Positions 38,849 through 47,616 are shown, numbered from the stretch's first letter. The stretch is DNA of 47,616 nt from Paenibacillus typhae (GCF_900099765.1 NZ_FNDX01000048.1:1-47616); one strand, 5' to 3'. Translations and numbers: made by a program. Notes: a model not told the origin generated them from the letters alone.

Positions 38849-40383
38849 AAATGTATAAAGTGCTGTTAATTGACGATGAGCCAAGTGCCCTGGAAGCGAT
38901 GCAGCTGTGGATTGACTGGCAGGCGCTCGGGTTTGAGATTGCCGGAACCTGCACCAACGGACAGGCGGGGCTGCAGCTGATCCGCGAGCTTGCGCCGGAT
39001 CTGGTCATTACGGATGTGAATATGCCGCTGTTAAACGGCCTTGAGATGGTAGACGCCTGGCAGCAGACAGGAGGCAGAGACACCAAGTTTGCTATTCTCA
39101 GCGGCTACAGCGAGTTCGAGTATGCGCAGACTGCGATCCGGTTCGGCATTCATCACTATCTGCTGAAACCGCTTTTTCCGGAGGAGGCTGCAGAGGAGCT
39201 GCGGGAGATGTACCGGGAACTGGAGCGTGAGGAGCACAGCCGGAAGATGGGGAGGCTTGCAGCCATGGAGGAAACGGCTGCAGTCATCAAAGGACTGCTC
39301 TACGGTAAACCGGAGGGGACTTTATATGGCGGTTCAGCTGCTGCGCTGTCCGCCGGATTCAGCTGCTGGAATGTCCTTCTGATTCAGACTGATCCGCTGA
39401 ACTATACCGAAGTCAGGGGGAAAGCGGCCGCCATGTCTGCCGGGGAAGCCGGGATGGTGCTGGCTGACCTTGAGGGATACACCTGTGCGGTTGTTTACGG
39501 AAGTACTGCGCCCGGGGAAGGGAACACAGCAGCTGCAAGGATTGCAGAGGAGCTGCGGCAGGCGTGTCCCGGCATCCGCTTGTTTATCGCGGCCGGGGAC
39601 AGCGTACCGGAACTTAGCAGCATTGCCGGGAGCTATCTGAGGGCAAAGGAGGCCCTGCAGTATTGCTTCTACAGCGAACCTTCAGCCGGGCTGCTGATGT
39701 TCCATGATATCCGCGATACGCCCTTAAGCAGAGATTACGATCATATCCGGCTGGCAGATGTGCTGATCGGGTTTGTGAATACGCTGGATCTTCCCGGCTT
39801 CCGCCGGGAGGCTGAAGGTGCGGCATCAAGCTTCCGTGAGAAGCTGGTGTCTCCGGACACAGTAAAGAAATTCGTGATTCACCTGGTCTACAAAATGAGG
39901 GAGCTTGTCCCGGCTCCGGAAGCCGGGCAGCTGCAGAGGAAAGGTACAGAGCCGCCGGCGGATTTTAATTACCACATGCTTACACTTGGCGGACTTATGG
40001 AATATCTGCTGGCCTTTGCCGAGGAGGTGATCCGCCTTCTGCTGCAGGAGCGGGGCAACAGATCTCAGGATGTTGTCCGGGATATTAACCGGTATATTCA
40101 GGAGCACTACCGTGAGAGCCTGACGATTCAGAGGCTGGCGGAAATCTTTTACCTGCACCCCGTCTATCTGGGCCAGCTTCTGATCAAGAAGAACGGAATC
40201 GGCTTTAATGAACTGCTTCATAATCTGCGGATTGAGGAAGCGGCAAGGCTGCTGGAGGAGCGTACGCTTAAGCTGTCGGAAATTGCAGAAAGGGTGGGAT
40301 ATGCCAATTACGGACAGTTCCTGAAGCAGTTTGAGAAGAAAATGCACTTGTCCCCGAATGAATACCGGCAGGCAAAGTCCTAA
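38845..40383 (+). CDS. Second YesN-type response regulator with AraC output domain
   Basis: A 512-residue regulator. Receiver acidic residues D10-D11 and phosphoacceptor D57 in DLVITDVNMP are intact, with YLLKPLFPEE carrying the conserved Lys. The AraC domain ends the protein (LTIQRLAEIFYLHPVYLGQL, then LSEIAERVGYANYGQFLKQF). The GTG at 38845 overlaps the kinase stop (GTGA) and follows GGAGGTGAGGGG; an ATG at 38851 is an alternative. It is a paralogue, not a copy, of the 35466 regulator: only the receiver and HTH motifs are alike. Confidence 0.94.
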   Translation: MKMYKVLLIDDEPSALEAMQLWIDWQALGFEIAGTCTNGQAGLQLIRELAPDLVITDVNMPLLNGLEMVDAWQQTGGRDTKFAILSGYSEFEYAQTAIRFGIHHYLLKPLFPEEAAEELREMYRELEREEHSRKMGRLAAMEETAAVIKGLLYGKPEGTLYGGSAAALSAGFSCWNVLLIQTDPLNYTEVRGKAAAMSAGEAGMVLADLEGYTCAVVYGSTAPGEGNTAAARIAEELRQACPGIRLFIAAGDSVPELSSIAGSYLRAKEALQYCFYSEPSAGLLMFHDIRDTPLSRDYDHIRLADVLIGFVNTLDLPGFRREAEGAASSFREKLVSPDTVKKFVIHLVYKMRELVPAPEAGQLQRKGTEPPADFNYHMLTLGGLMEYLLAFAEEVIRLLLQERGNRSQDVVRDINRYIQEHYRESLTIQRLAEIFYLHPVYLGQLLIKKNGIGFNELLHNLRIEEAARLLEERTLKLSEIAERVGYANYGQFLKQFEKKMHLSPNEYRQAKS

Positions 40384-40437
40384 AGTTTTTGGGGTTACAC
40401 CTTTAATTCAGCTGTATTTAGAGCTAAGGATCACCTC

Positions 40438-40443
40438 TATAAT
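40438..40443 (+). promoter_or_regulatory. Candidate -10 box of the second ABC operon
   Basis: A perfect TATAAT 54 bases before the LplA-type start. The -35 position at 17-bp spacing (TATTTA) is poor, which fits a promoter that needs an AraC-type activator such as the two regulators upstream. Confidence 0.45.
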
Positions 40444-40496
40444 TTATTAATGTAAGTGCTTACAAAAAAGCGTAACCAAAAATATGGAGGTGCTTT

Positions 40497-42200
40497 ATGG
40501 GGGGCAAGTCAAAACGGACGTTCAAGGTTTCATTGATCACGCTGTTATCCCTGAGCTTTGCACTCGCCGGCTGCGGCGGCAATAACAACAGCAATACCAA
40601 GGATAATGCCAAGGCCGAAGAGAATGGTGCGGCACAAACCGCAGGAGCTGCGGACACAGGCGACAAAATTGAACCGTTCAATATCAGTGTATTTCTGGGT
40701 CAAGCCGGCCAGCAGCCGACACCGGACAACAAAATTTACAAGAAAATCAAAGATGAAACGGGCGCCAGCTTCAATTTCGAATTTTTGGCAGGCGACATTA
40801 ACCAGAAGCTGGGCGTTATGATTGCCGGCCAGGATTATCCCGATATGATGACAGGGAATACGAAGCTGACTGCCGCGGGTGCCTATATTCCGCTCGAAGA
40901 CCTGATTGAAGAGCATGCTCCGAATTTGAAAGCGCATTATGCGGATTACTGGAACATGATGAAGGATCCTAATGACGGACACATCTATATCCTGCCTAAC
41001 TATGGGGTATACAACGGTAAAGTAAACAGCTCCTGGTATTCAGGCCCGGCTTTCTGGATCCAGAAGGCAGTGCTCAAGGAATTCGGCTATCCGCAGGTCA
41101 AGACACTGGATGAGTACTTTGACCTGATTGAGAAATACAAAGAGAAGTATCCAAAAATTGACGGCAGTCCGACCATCGGCTTCGAAATTCTGAATTATGA
41201 CTGGAAAAACTGGGGACTGTTCAATGCGCCTCAGCACTTGATCGGACATCCGAATGACGGCGGGGTCGTGGTCAAAGACGGTGTAGCCGAGATTTTTGCA
41301 GACAAGGATTATGCCAAAAAATACTACCAGAAGCTTAATGAAATCAATCAAAAGGGTCTGATCGATAAAGAGACCTTTGTGCAGAACTACGACCAGTATA
41401 TGGCGAAGCTGTCCAGCGGAACCGTTCTGGGTATGTTCGACCAGCACTGGAACTTCAATGCGGCCGAGGATTCCCTGACCACCCAGGGCAAAATCGAACG
41501 TACCTACGTGGGACTCCCGCTCGTATACGATAAGGCTACCAAAGACTATTACCGTGACCTTGCCGTTCTGAACCTTAATAACGGCTTCGGTATCAGTATC
41601 AACGCCAAAGATCCGGTGAAAATTATCAAGCTGCTCGACACCCTGATTCAGGAAGACTGGCAGAAGACCTTCTCATGGGGTATTGAGGGCGAGGATTATA
41701 TCGTAGAGAACGGCAGATTCATGAGAACACAGGAACAGCGTGACAATGCGGCCGATGCTACCTGGCAGCTGGCCAATAAAGCCAAAGCCCTCTTTGACTT
41801 CCTGCCTAAGACGGAGGGAAGCTTCAGTGACGGCAACTCTACCGACGCGGCAGCACAGCCGGAAGAGTATAAAGCAGGGCTGAAGCCTTTTGATAAAGAA
41901 GTTCTTGATGCTTACGGCTTCGATACTTATGTGGACTTCTTCAGTGAGCCGCCTGCCAATCCGATCTACTATCCAGCCTGGTCCATTGATCTGATTGAAG
42001 GCTCCGATGCCAAGATAGCCAACACCAAATTAACTGAACTGCAGACCAAATTCCTGCCTAAAGCGATCCTGGCGAGTCCGGAAGAATTCGATTCTGTGTG
42101 GACCGATTATGTCGGAGAGATCAAGAAAGCCAATGTGAAGGCTTACGAAGACAAAATCAATGAGCAGATTAAATGGAGAATTGACAACTGGAGCAAGTAA
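40497..42200 (+). CDS. Extracellular solute-binding lipoprotein, LplA type (probable aldouronate/xylo-oligosaccharide binding)
   Basis: A 567-residue lipoprotein. The signal peptide ends in lipobox ALAGC at about residue 25, followed by a Gly/Asn-rich linker. The mature domain is a two-lobed sugar-binding fold (ISVFLGQAGQQPTPDNKIYK, then DYPDMMTGNTKLTAAGAYIP) of the LplA group. The start follows GGAGGT by six bases. The gene order binding protein, permease, permease, then GH43 and intracellular GH10 resembles the aldouronate utilisation cluster described in Paenibacillus sp. JDR-2, though no GH67 glucuronidase is in the window. The substrate is therefore inferred. Confidence 0.92.
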   Translation: MGGKSKRTFKVSLITLLSLSFALAGCGGNNNSNTKDNAKAEENGAAQTAGAADTGDKIEPFNISVFLGQAGQQPTPDNKIYKKIKDETGASFNFEFLAGDINQKLGVMIAGQDYPDMMTGNTKLTAAGAYIPLEDLIEEHAPNLKAHYADYWNMMKDPNDGHIYILPNYGVYNGKVNSSWYSGPAFWIQKAVLKEFGYPQVKTLDEYFDLIEKYKEKYPKIDGSPTIGFEILNYDWKNWGLFNAPQHLIGHPNDGGVVVKDGVAEIFADKDYAKKYYQKLNEINQKGLIDKETFVQNYDQYMAKLSSGTVLGMFDQHWNFNAAEDSLTTQGKIERTYVGLPLVYDKATKDYYRDLAVLNLNNGFGISINAKDPVKIIKLLDTLIQEDWQKTFSWGIEGEDYIVENGRFMRTQEQRDNAADATWQLANKAKALFDFLPKTEGSFSDGNSTDAAAQPEEYKAGLKPFDKEVLDAYGFDTYVDFFSEPPANPIYYPAWSIDLIEGSDAKIANTKLTELQTKFLPKAILASPEEFDSVWTDYVGEIKKANVKAYEDKINEQIKWRIDNWSK

Positions 42201-42218
42201 ATGAAGGCGCAGTGAACC

Positions 42219-42253
42219 AGCAGGCGGAGGGCCGTTCCGGCCTTCCGCCTGCT
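42219..42253 (+). promoter_or_regulatory. Intra-operon stem-loop after the binding-protein gene
   Basis: A 16-bp stem (42219-42234 with 42238-42253, one G-T pair) closes on a 3-nt TTC loop and has no T-run after it. It probably stabilises the upstream mRNA end, raising binding-protein yield over the permeases, as seen after malE-type genes. Confidence 0.65.
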
Positions 42254-42285
42254 CCAATAAACGATGGAGCGGGGAGACAATTACT

Positions 42286-43260
42286 ATGGCTGAGACCTTA
42301 GAAACAGAAATAGCCGTCCGGCATTCCAACCGCCGTAAAAAGAAGAAGCGGCCGGTTACCTGGTCGCTGATCAAAAGCCAGAATCAGCTGATCTGGATGT
42401 CAGTACCTTTAATGCTCTACATTATTCTTTTTGCCTATGTTCCCGTCTGGGGCTGGACCATGGCCTTTCAGAATTACCGGCCTGCCAAGTCCTTCAGTGA
42501 ACAGGAATGGGTAGGCTTCAAGCAGTTCAAATTTCTGTTTACCGATGACAATTTCCTGCGTGTGCTGCGCAATACCTTGTCCATGGGGATTATTAACCTC
42601 GTGCTCGGATTTGTAACGGCGATTGTGCTGGCACTGCTGCTGAATGAAATCAAAAATGTGCTGTGGAAAAGAACGGTACAGACCATCTCTTATCTGCCGC
42701 ATTTTCTGTCCTGGATTATCGTTACCGGCATTGTGGCGACCTCGCTGTCGATCAATGACGGGATTGTCAATATTGTGCTGATGAAGCTGCACCTGATCAA
42801 GGAGCCGATTCTGTGGCTCAGTGAAGGCAAGTACTTCTGGGGCATTGTCGGCGCCTCCCATGTGTGGAAGGAAGTCGGCTGGAATACGATTATTTATCTG
42901 GCGGCAATTGCGTCAATCGACCCTGCGCTGTATGAGGCTGCGGAAATCGACGGGGCAAGCCGTTACAGAAAAATGCAGTTTGTCACGCTGCCCGGAATCA
43001 AGGCAACCATCGTCATCCTGATGATTATGTCGATCGGGCATGTGCTGGAGGCAGGCTTTGAAGTTCAATATCTGCTCGGCAACGGGCTGGTTGTGGACTG
43101 GGCAGAAACGATTGATATTTTTGTACTGAAATACGGTCTCGCACAGGGCAACTATTCCCTCGCAACCGCGGGCGGTATTTTCAAAACGGTTGTCAGCGTA
43201 ACACTGCTGCTTATGGCGAACGGCATTTCCAAGCGGCTTGGGGAAGAGAGGTTGTTATAA
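42286..43260 (+). CDS. Carbohydrate ABC transporter permease, LplB type (second system)
   Basis: A 324-residue membrane subunit of the importer that starts at 40497. A basic N-terminus (RRKKKKRPV) precedes six hydrophobic segments and the coupling motif EAAEIDGASRYRKMQFVTLP. The start follows GGGGAGA by nine bases. It ends directly at the start of the partner permease. No dedicated ATPase gene is present; a shared MsmX-like ATPase is expected elsewhere. Confidence 0.95.
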   Translation: MAETLETEIAVRHSNRRKKKKRPVTWSLIKSQNQLIWMSVPLMLYIILFAYVPVWGWTMAFQNYRPAKSFSEQEWVGFKQFKFLFTDDNFLRVLRNTLSMGIINLVLGFVTAIVLALLLNEIKNVLWKRTVQTISYLPHFLSWIIVTGIVATSLSINDGIVNIVLMKLHLIKEPILWLSEGKYFWGIVGASHVWKEVGWNTIIYLAAIASIDPALYEAAEIDGASRYRKMQFVTLPGIKATIVILMIMSIGHVLEAGFEVQYLLGNGLVVDWAETIDIFVLKYGLAQGNYSLATAGGIFKTVVSVTLLLMANGISKRLGEERLL

Positions 43261-44223
43261 ATGATGGATAACCGGCAGATTAGCCCTGGGCAGAAAACAG
43301 GCATGACGGTGAGAAGAAGCATCGGTAAAGGTAAGCTGGAGCCTGTGCTGTTCACCACCTTTAATACAGTGTTTATGATTTGTCTTGTAGTTGTCACCCT
43401 ATATCCGTTCCTGAATACGATTGCCGTTTCGTTTAACGCGGGGAATGACACGATCCGCGGCGGCATTTACTTATGGCCGCGGGCCTGGACTTTCCAGAAT
43501 TACAAGGCGATCTTTGCCTCCGGCACGATTTATGATGCTTTTCTGATTTCTGTAGCGCGGACGGTGCTGTCGACATTGCTGAATATCTTCCTGACGACGA
43601 TGCTGGCCTACACGCTGAGCCGGCGGGAATATGTCTTCCGCCAGCCGATCACGGTGGTCTTCGTGCTGACGATGTATTTCAGCGCCGGTCTGATTCCGAG
43701 CTACTTTCTGATCAAGGATCTGAACCTGATTAACAGCTTCTGGGTTTATATTTTCCCGTCGATGATCAGCGCCTTTAATATGATTGTTATCCGGACTTAT
43801 ATCGGTACCATTCCTGAAAGTCTGATGGAGTCGGCGAGAATTGACGGAGCCGGGGACTTCAAAATCTTCATGCGGGTTGTATTCCCGCTGTGTAAACCGG
43901 TGCTTGCAACGATAGCGCTGTTTGTGGCGGTGGGTGCCTGGAACTCCTGGTTCGATGCCTTTATCTACACCTCCTCCCGGCAGCACCTGAGTACACTGCA
44001 GTACGAGCTGATGAAGCTCTTGTCCTCGACGATGAACTCCAACAGCAACCCGAACGTTGCGGCCGGGGTAGGGATGGACCAGGATTCAGCACGGGCGCTG
44101 GTCACACCGCTGTCGATCCGGGCCGCGATTACGGTAGTCGCCTCGGTGCCGATCCTGCTTGTATATCCGTTTATGCAGAAGTATTTTGTGGTTGGTCTGA
44201 ATGTGGGGAGTGTTAAGGAGTAG
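43261..44223 (+). CDS. Carbohydrate ABC transporter permease, LplC/YtcP type (second system)
   Basis: A 320-residue membrane subunit with six hydrophobic segments and the coupling motif ESARIDGAGDFKIFMRVVFP. The C-terminus FMQKYFVVGLNVGSVKE is the family ending. The ATG immediately follows the TAA of the previous gene, so translation is coupled. A 263-bp gap with a family-2 repeat separates it from the GH43 gene. Confidence 0.95.
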   Translation: MMDNRQISPGQKTGMTVRRSIGKGKLEPVLFTTFNTVFMICLVVVTLYPFLNTIAVSFNAGNDTIRGGIYLWPRAWTFQNYKAIFASGTIYDAFLISVARTVLSTLLNIFLTTMLAYTLSRREYVFRQPITVVFVLTMYFSAGLIPSYFLIKDLNLINSFWVYIFPSMISAFNMIVIRTYIGTIPESLMESARIDGAGDFKIFMRVVFPLCKPVLATIALFVAVGAWNSWFDAFIYTSSRQHLSTLQYELMKLLSSTMNSNSNPNVAAGVGMDQDSARALVTPLSIRAAITVVASVPILLVYPFMQKYFVVGLNVGSVKE

Positions 44224-44325
44224 GGGAACAGACGAAGGGGAGGGGGAGAGGCAGCAGCTCCCTGGAATTCAAGATTTACTCCTGAGTCATGTGTAATCCT
44301 AATCTTCAAGAGCTGTCTGATCAAG

Positions 44326-44424
44326 CTAAGTGGAAATCCGCCATCTATTTTCGGGCTAAACGCAGGAAAGTGAACATTAGAAATGATGATATGTGATGAA
44401 ATTAAGTGGCGAAAATCCAACTAG
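44326..44424. repeat. Family-2 dispersed repeat element
   Basis: Two inverted end units, 44326-44351 and 44399-44424, enclose a spacer that shares ATTAGAAATG with the related region 23569-23646 in opposite orientation. The ends read CTAAGTGGAAATCCGCC and GTGGCGAAAATCCAACTAG. It lies between the second permease and GH43 and carries no gene. Confidence 0.65.
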
Positions 44425-44486
44425 CTGTTGAGACTCATGTGTTCGGTAAATTAGTTATCTTTATCGAGTAAAGAAAGGTTGTTAGC

Positions 44487-46079
44487 ATGGAGATGAAGCG
44501 ATCCCAAATAAAGTATACGAACCCGGTGCTGCCGGGTTTTTATCCTGATCCGAGCATTACCCGGGCGGGAGAGGACTATTATCTGGTCTGCAGCACCTTT
44601 GAATATTTCCCCGGCGTTCCGCTGTTTCACAGCCGGGACCTGATTCATTGGAAACAAATCGGCCACGTGCTGGACCGGATCAGCCAGCTTGACATCCGTA
44701 ATTGCGGCAGCTCTGACGGGATTTATGCCCCGACCATCCGTTATCATGACGGAATGTTCTATATGATTACAACGGATGTGCGGGGACGGGGCAATTTCTA
44801 CGTGACTGCCGCTGATCCGGCAGGGCCTTGGTCTGATCCGGTCTCAGTGCCGTTCGGCGGTATTGATCCATCGCTTATGTTCGATGAGGACGGCAAGGTC
44901 TATGTGACCGCCCAGCAGGGGGCAGGCTATGATTCTCATATCATCCAGTACGAGATTGATATTGCTACAGGAGCAGCGCTGACTGAACCTGTGGTGATCT
45001 GGACCGGCGACGGCGGTCCGTGGCTGGAAGGCCCGCATTTGTACAAGATTAACGGGATGTATTATATCATGGCTGCCTCCGGCGGTACCGCGAAGGAGCA
45101 CCGTGAAATTATCGGCCGCAGCCACTCGCCGTACGGTCCGTTCGAGGAGCTGGCTGAGCCGATTCTGACCCACAGGGGTATAGAGCATCCGATCCAGTAT
45201 CTGGGCCATGCCGATCTGATCGAAGGTCCGGACGGCGGATGGTGGGCAGTCTTTCTTGGTGTACGTCTTGGCGAAGACGGTTACGGGGTGCTTGGCCGGG
45301 AGACGTATCTTGCGCCGGTGAGCTGGAATGAGAACGGCTGGCCGATGATTGACAACAATGACGGTACCGTGGGACTGGAGATGTGTGTCTCTGAACGGTC
45401 TGATGTGCAGGGGAAGGGCACTGAGCGTTCGGACAGCAGCGTGAAAGAAGCTGTACAGGAAACCGGTCATACGAGCGGCCGGCATGAGTTCGACCAGAGT
45501 ATGCTTCCGTATGATCTGGTCTTCCTGCGGAATCCGGCTGAACACAGCTGGTCGCTGGAGGAGCGTCCGGGCTGGCTGGCGCTGAGGGGCCAGCCGGCGG
45601 GACTCAGCGATGCCGGACAGACGGCCTTCATCGGCCGCAGGCAGCAGCAGATTAACTCGGAATGGAGCACGCTGCTTGAGCTGGAAGCTCAGGAGGACGG
45701 CGCGGAAGCCGGATTGTGCGTCAGAATGAATGAGCGGGCCCATTATGAGGTGGGAATGATCCGTAGGGACGGACTGCCTCTGGTGTTTGCGCGTCTTACG
45801 GTGCAGGGCCAGTCCCAGCTGGCGGCGGAGGTTCCGGTAAGCGGGTCCGCAGGCAGTGTTTATCTAAAAATTTCCGCGGATCACCAAGAGTACTGTCTGC
45901 TGTATTCCATGGACGGTGAGGCGTGGACTAGGCTGGCCGTAGGGCCGGCCTATGAGCTGTCGCCGCAGGCGGCAGAAGGAAATGCTTTTACCGGAGTAGT
46001 GGTTGGCATTTATGCTGCGGGCAACGGGCGGGAGCAGACGGAATTTGCTTATTTTGACTGGTTTGAGTGGAGGGCTTGA
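44487..46079 (+). CDS. GH43 family glycoside hydrolase (probable beta-xylosidase)
   Basis: A 530-residue enzyme without signal peptide, so intracellular. The five-bladed propeller has the GH43 catalytic acids: base D21 in YPDPSI, pKa-modulating D127 in GGIDPSLMF and acid E181 in WLEGPHLY. A C-terminal beta-sandwich (about 335-530) is typical of GH43 xylosidases. Residues about 300-335 form an unusually hydrophilic, Ser/Glu-rich link between the two domains. It should trim imported xylo-oligosaccharides to xylose or remove arabinose. It is followed by the GH10 gene 45 bp downstream. Confidence 0.92.
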   Translation: MEMKRSQIKYTNPVLPGFYPDPSITRAGEDYYLVCSTFEYFPGVPLFHSRDLIHWKQIGHVLDRISQLDIRNCGSSDGIYAPTIRYHDGMFYMITTDVRGRGNFYVTAADPAGPWSDPVSVPFGGIDPSLMFDEDGKVYVTAQQGAGYDSHIIQYEIDIATGAALTEPVVIWTGDGGPWLEGPHLYKINGMYYIMAASGGTAKEHREIIGRSHSPYGPFEELAEPILTHRGIEHPIQYLGHADLIEGPDGGWWAVFLGVRLGEDGYGVLGRETYLAPVSWNENGWPMIDNNDGTVGLEMCVSERSDVQGKGTERSDSSVKEAVQETGHTSGRHEFDQSMLPYDLVFLRNPAEHSWSLEERPGWLALRGQPAGLSDAGQTAFIGRRQQQINSEWSTLLELEAQEDGAEAGLCVRMNERAHYEVGMIRRDGLPLVFARLTVQGQSQLAAEVPVSGSAGSVYLKISADHQEYCLLYSMDGEAWTRLAVGPAYELSPQAAEGNAFTGVVVGIYAAGNGREQTEFAYFDWFEWRA

Positions 46080-46124
46080 GCCGGGGAGTAATACGATCTG
46101 ACTTTATTGTAGGAGGCTAGAACG

Positions 46125-47135
46125 ATGGGGAAGAATAGCTTCAGCGGACCTGCGTTAAAGGACATGTTCGCTGATGATTTCAAAATCGGCGCAGCGGTAA
46201 ACCCGCCGACGATCCGTTCCCAGGAGCAGCTGCTGGCGTATCATTTCAACAGTATCACTGCCGAAAATGAAATGAAGTTTGAGAGTGTACATCCGCAGGA
46301 GGAGGTATACACCTTTGATCAGGCGGACGGGCTGGCGGCTTTTGCCCGGAAGCACGGGCTGGCAATGCGCGGTCATACTCTGGTGTGGCATAACCAGACG
46401 AGCGATTGGCTGTTTACGGACGGAGCTGGCGCATCGGTAAGCAAGGAGCTTCTACTGGCGCGTTTGAAGTCGCATATCGATACAGTTGTCGGACGTTACC
46501 GGGGACAGATTTATGCCTGGGATGTGGTCAATGAGGTGATTGCCGATGAAGGACCGGAGCTGCTGCGGCCATCCAAGTGGCTGGAGATTGCCGGCCCCGA
46601 ATTTATTGCCAAGGCATTTGAATATGCTCATGAGGCTGATCCGCAGGCCTTGCTGTTCTATAATGATTACAATGAATCGCATCCGCAGAAGCGCGATAAA
46701 ATCTATACCCTGCTCAAGTCGCTGCTGGACCAGGGGGTGCTGGTCCACGGTGTCGGCCTGCAGGCGCACTGGAATCTGTACGATCCTGCGCTGGATGACA
46801 TCCGGGCAGCGATCGAGAAGTACGCTTCGCTCGGGCTGCAGCTGCAGCTTACCGAGCTGGATATGTCCCTGTTCCGCTTCGACGATAAGCGGACGGACCT
46901 GACAAGCCCGCCGCCGGAGCTGCTTGAGCTCCAGGCGGAGCGGTATGACGGGGTATTCCGGCTGCTCCGGGAATACCGGCAGGTCATTTCGTCCGTCACC
47001 TTCTGGGGGGCGGCGGACGACTACACGTGGCTGGATAATTTCCCTGTCCGCGGACGTAAAAACTGGCCGTTCCTGTTCGATGAACAGCACAGGCCGAAGC
47101 CTGCGTTCGAGCGGCTTGCTGCGCTCAGCCGCTGA
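46125..47135 (+). CDS. Intracellular GH10 endo-1,4-beta-xylanase
   Basis: A 336-residue TIM-barrel xylanase. The acid/base E137 in WDVVNEVI and nucleophile E244 in LQLTELDMS are intact, and the family blocks FNSITAENEMKFE, RGHTLVWHNQTSDWL and VTFWGAADDYTWLDNFP are present. There is no signal peptide or surface anchor, so it acts in the cytosol on imported oligosaccharides, like XynA2-type enzymes of aldouronate clusters. AGGAGG is eight bases ahead of the ATG. Last gene of the operon before the terminator and intron. Confidence 0.96.
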   Translation: MGKNSFSGPALKDMFADDFKIGAAVNPPTIRSQEQLLAYHFNSITAENEMKFESVHPQEEVYTFDQADGLAAFARKHGLAMRGHTLVWHNQTSDWLFTDGAGASVSKELLLARLKSHIDTVVGRYRGQIYAWDVVNEVIADEGPELLRPSKWLEIAGPEFIAKAFEYAHEADPQALLFYNDYNESHPQKRDKIYTLLKSLLDQGVLVHGVGLQAHWNLYDPALDDIRAAIEKYASLGLQLQLTELDMSLFRFDDKRTDLTSPPPELLELQAERYDGVFRLLREYRQVISSVTFWGAADDYTWLDNFPVRGRKNWPFLFDEQHRPKPAFERLAALSR

Positions 47136-47244
47136 AGAATTAAACGGCGTACAGAAGGAAAGCGGAAAGTGCAGCCGCAAAATATGTTAAAGTAATTCAT
47201 TTAGGACTATCACAAATTTTGAATTGATTATAGAAATGTCCCTT

Positions 47245-47284
47245 AAACCAGCTGTCTCCCTTTACAGGGGGACAGCTGGTTTTT
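47245..47284 (+). terminator. Rho-independent terminator, intron target
   Basis: A 16-bp stem (47245-47260 with 47267-47282) with a 6-nt loop and a run of T. It ends the xylanase operon and directly precedes the group II intron, as expected because class C introns insert behind terminator hairpins. Confidence 0.92.
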
Positions 47285-47287
47285 AGT

Positions 47288-47616
47288 GTGCGCCCGGCAT
47301 GGGCGATAACTTGGCGGTGAAAGTCCGCTACAGGCTTGGCAGTAGGAACTGTTAGCCAAGGGCAAGGGTGTCCGCCGCGAGGCGGAATCTGAAGGAAGCC
47401 GGAGGCAAACCCTCGGTCTGACGAACAGAAATCACATAGAAGGCATGCTGGGACGGACGAGCTTGCACTACAAAGCAAAGTCCAATACTGCCCGAATTCC
47501 AGGATGTAAATGTGGCAGATAGATGAGGGGAAAGTTATCGCTCTTACCCGGGGAGGTCTCACAGACGTCAAGTAGGGAAAAAAAAAAATCCGAACGACGG
47601 AGTAAAGCTTGCTGTG
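47288..47616 (+). mobile_element. Group IIC intron, 5' part (continues past window end)
   Basis: The sequence begins GTGCGCCCGGCATGGGCG, matching base for base, apart from two C/U differences, the start of the Oceanobacillus iheyensis class C group II intron. Later ribozyme blocks also match: GCAAGGGTGTCCG, GAATCTGAAGGAAGC, CAAACC-TCGGTCTGA, GATGAGGGGAAAG and CTTACCCGGGGAGGTCT. Domains I-III are therefore present up to about 47570; the A-run at 47579 probably starts domain IV. The reverse-transcriptase gene would lie beyond the window, so completeness cannot be judged. Confidence 0.92.

Overview
The window looks like a chromosomal segment of a Paenibacillus-type Gram-positive bacterium (Bacillota). 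The clues are a dense 16-gene tRNA cluster, two LplA/LplB/LplC-type carbohydrate ABC transporters, YesM/YesN-type two-component genes with AraC output domains, strong AGGAGG-type ribosome binding sites, and an intracellular GH10/GH43 xylan-oligosaccharide set. The genus is an inference from gene content, not from a marker gene.

Layout: 1-1635 is a tRNA cluster (Asn, Ser, Glu, Val, initiator Met, Asp, Phe, Thr, Tyr, Trp, His, His, Gln, Gly, Cys, Leu) with an internal promoter and a 22-bp terminator. 1.8-4.3 kb holds a serine dehydratase remnant, a small membrane protein and a divergent aldo/keto reductase and MerR pair. 4.4-6.8 kb holds a promoter, a purine-family riboswitch with an altered ligand pocket, a cyclic amidohydrolase (allantoinase family) and an isochorismatase-family hydrolase. 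6.8-9.3 kb has an AraC regulator and a MATE exporter. 9.5-16.6 kb is an oligosaccharide ABC transporter with a membrane-bound Cache/AraC regulator and a methyltransferase.

16.8-23.4 kb, minus strand, is the most unusual part: a bacterial microcompartment (BMC) operon with three hexamer shell proteins (one with a long disordered tail), a pentamer vertex protein, a flavoprotein-like protein, an unrecognised protein with an encapsulation-peptide-like start, adenine deaminase, a cyclase-family hydrolase and a DUF1989 protein. There is no aldehyde dehydrogenase, alcohol dehydrogenase or phosphotransacylase, so it is not a standard Pdu/Eut metabolosome. UbiD and UbiX (24.1-26.0 kb) lie just upstream. 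26.2-35.2 kb adds a DUF2294 protein, an AraC regulator, a complete BMP-type nucleoside ABC importer, a nucleoside hydrolase and an ADP-ribosylglycohydrolase-family protein.

Read together, 4.4-6.8 kb and 16.8-35.2 kb suggest purine nucleoside use: import, release of the base, deamination of adenine, then ring opening and ureide hydrolysis, with some steps inside a protein shell and one gene controlled by a purine (possibly xanthine) riboswitch. The UbiD/UbiX pair would fit a decarboxylation step such as that of the clostridial xanthine pathway. This is inference.

35.4-47.1 kb is a xylan/aldouronate-type locus: response regulator, histidine kinase, second response regulator, solute-binding protein, two permeases, GH43 and intracellular GH10. 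The window ends inside a group IIC intron inserted just after the terminator of that operon. Two families of dispersed repeats and an 11-bp tandem array occupy intergenic regions.
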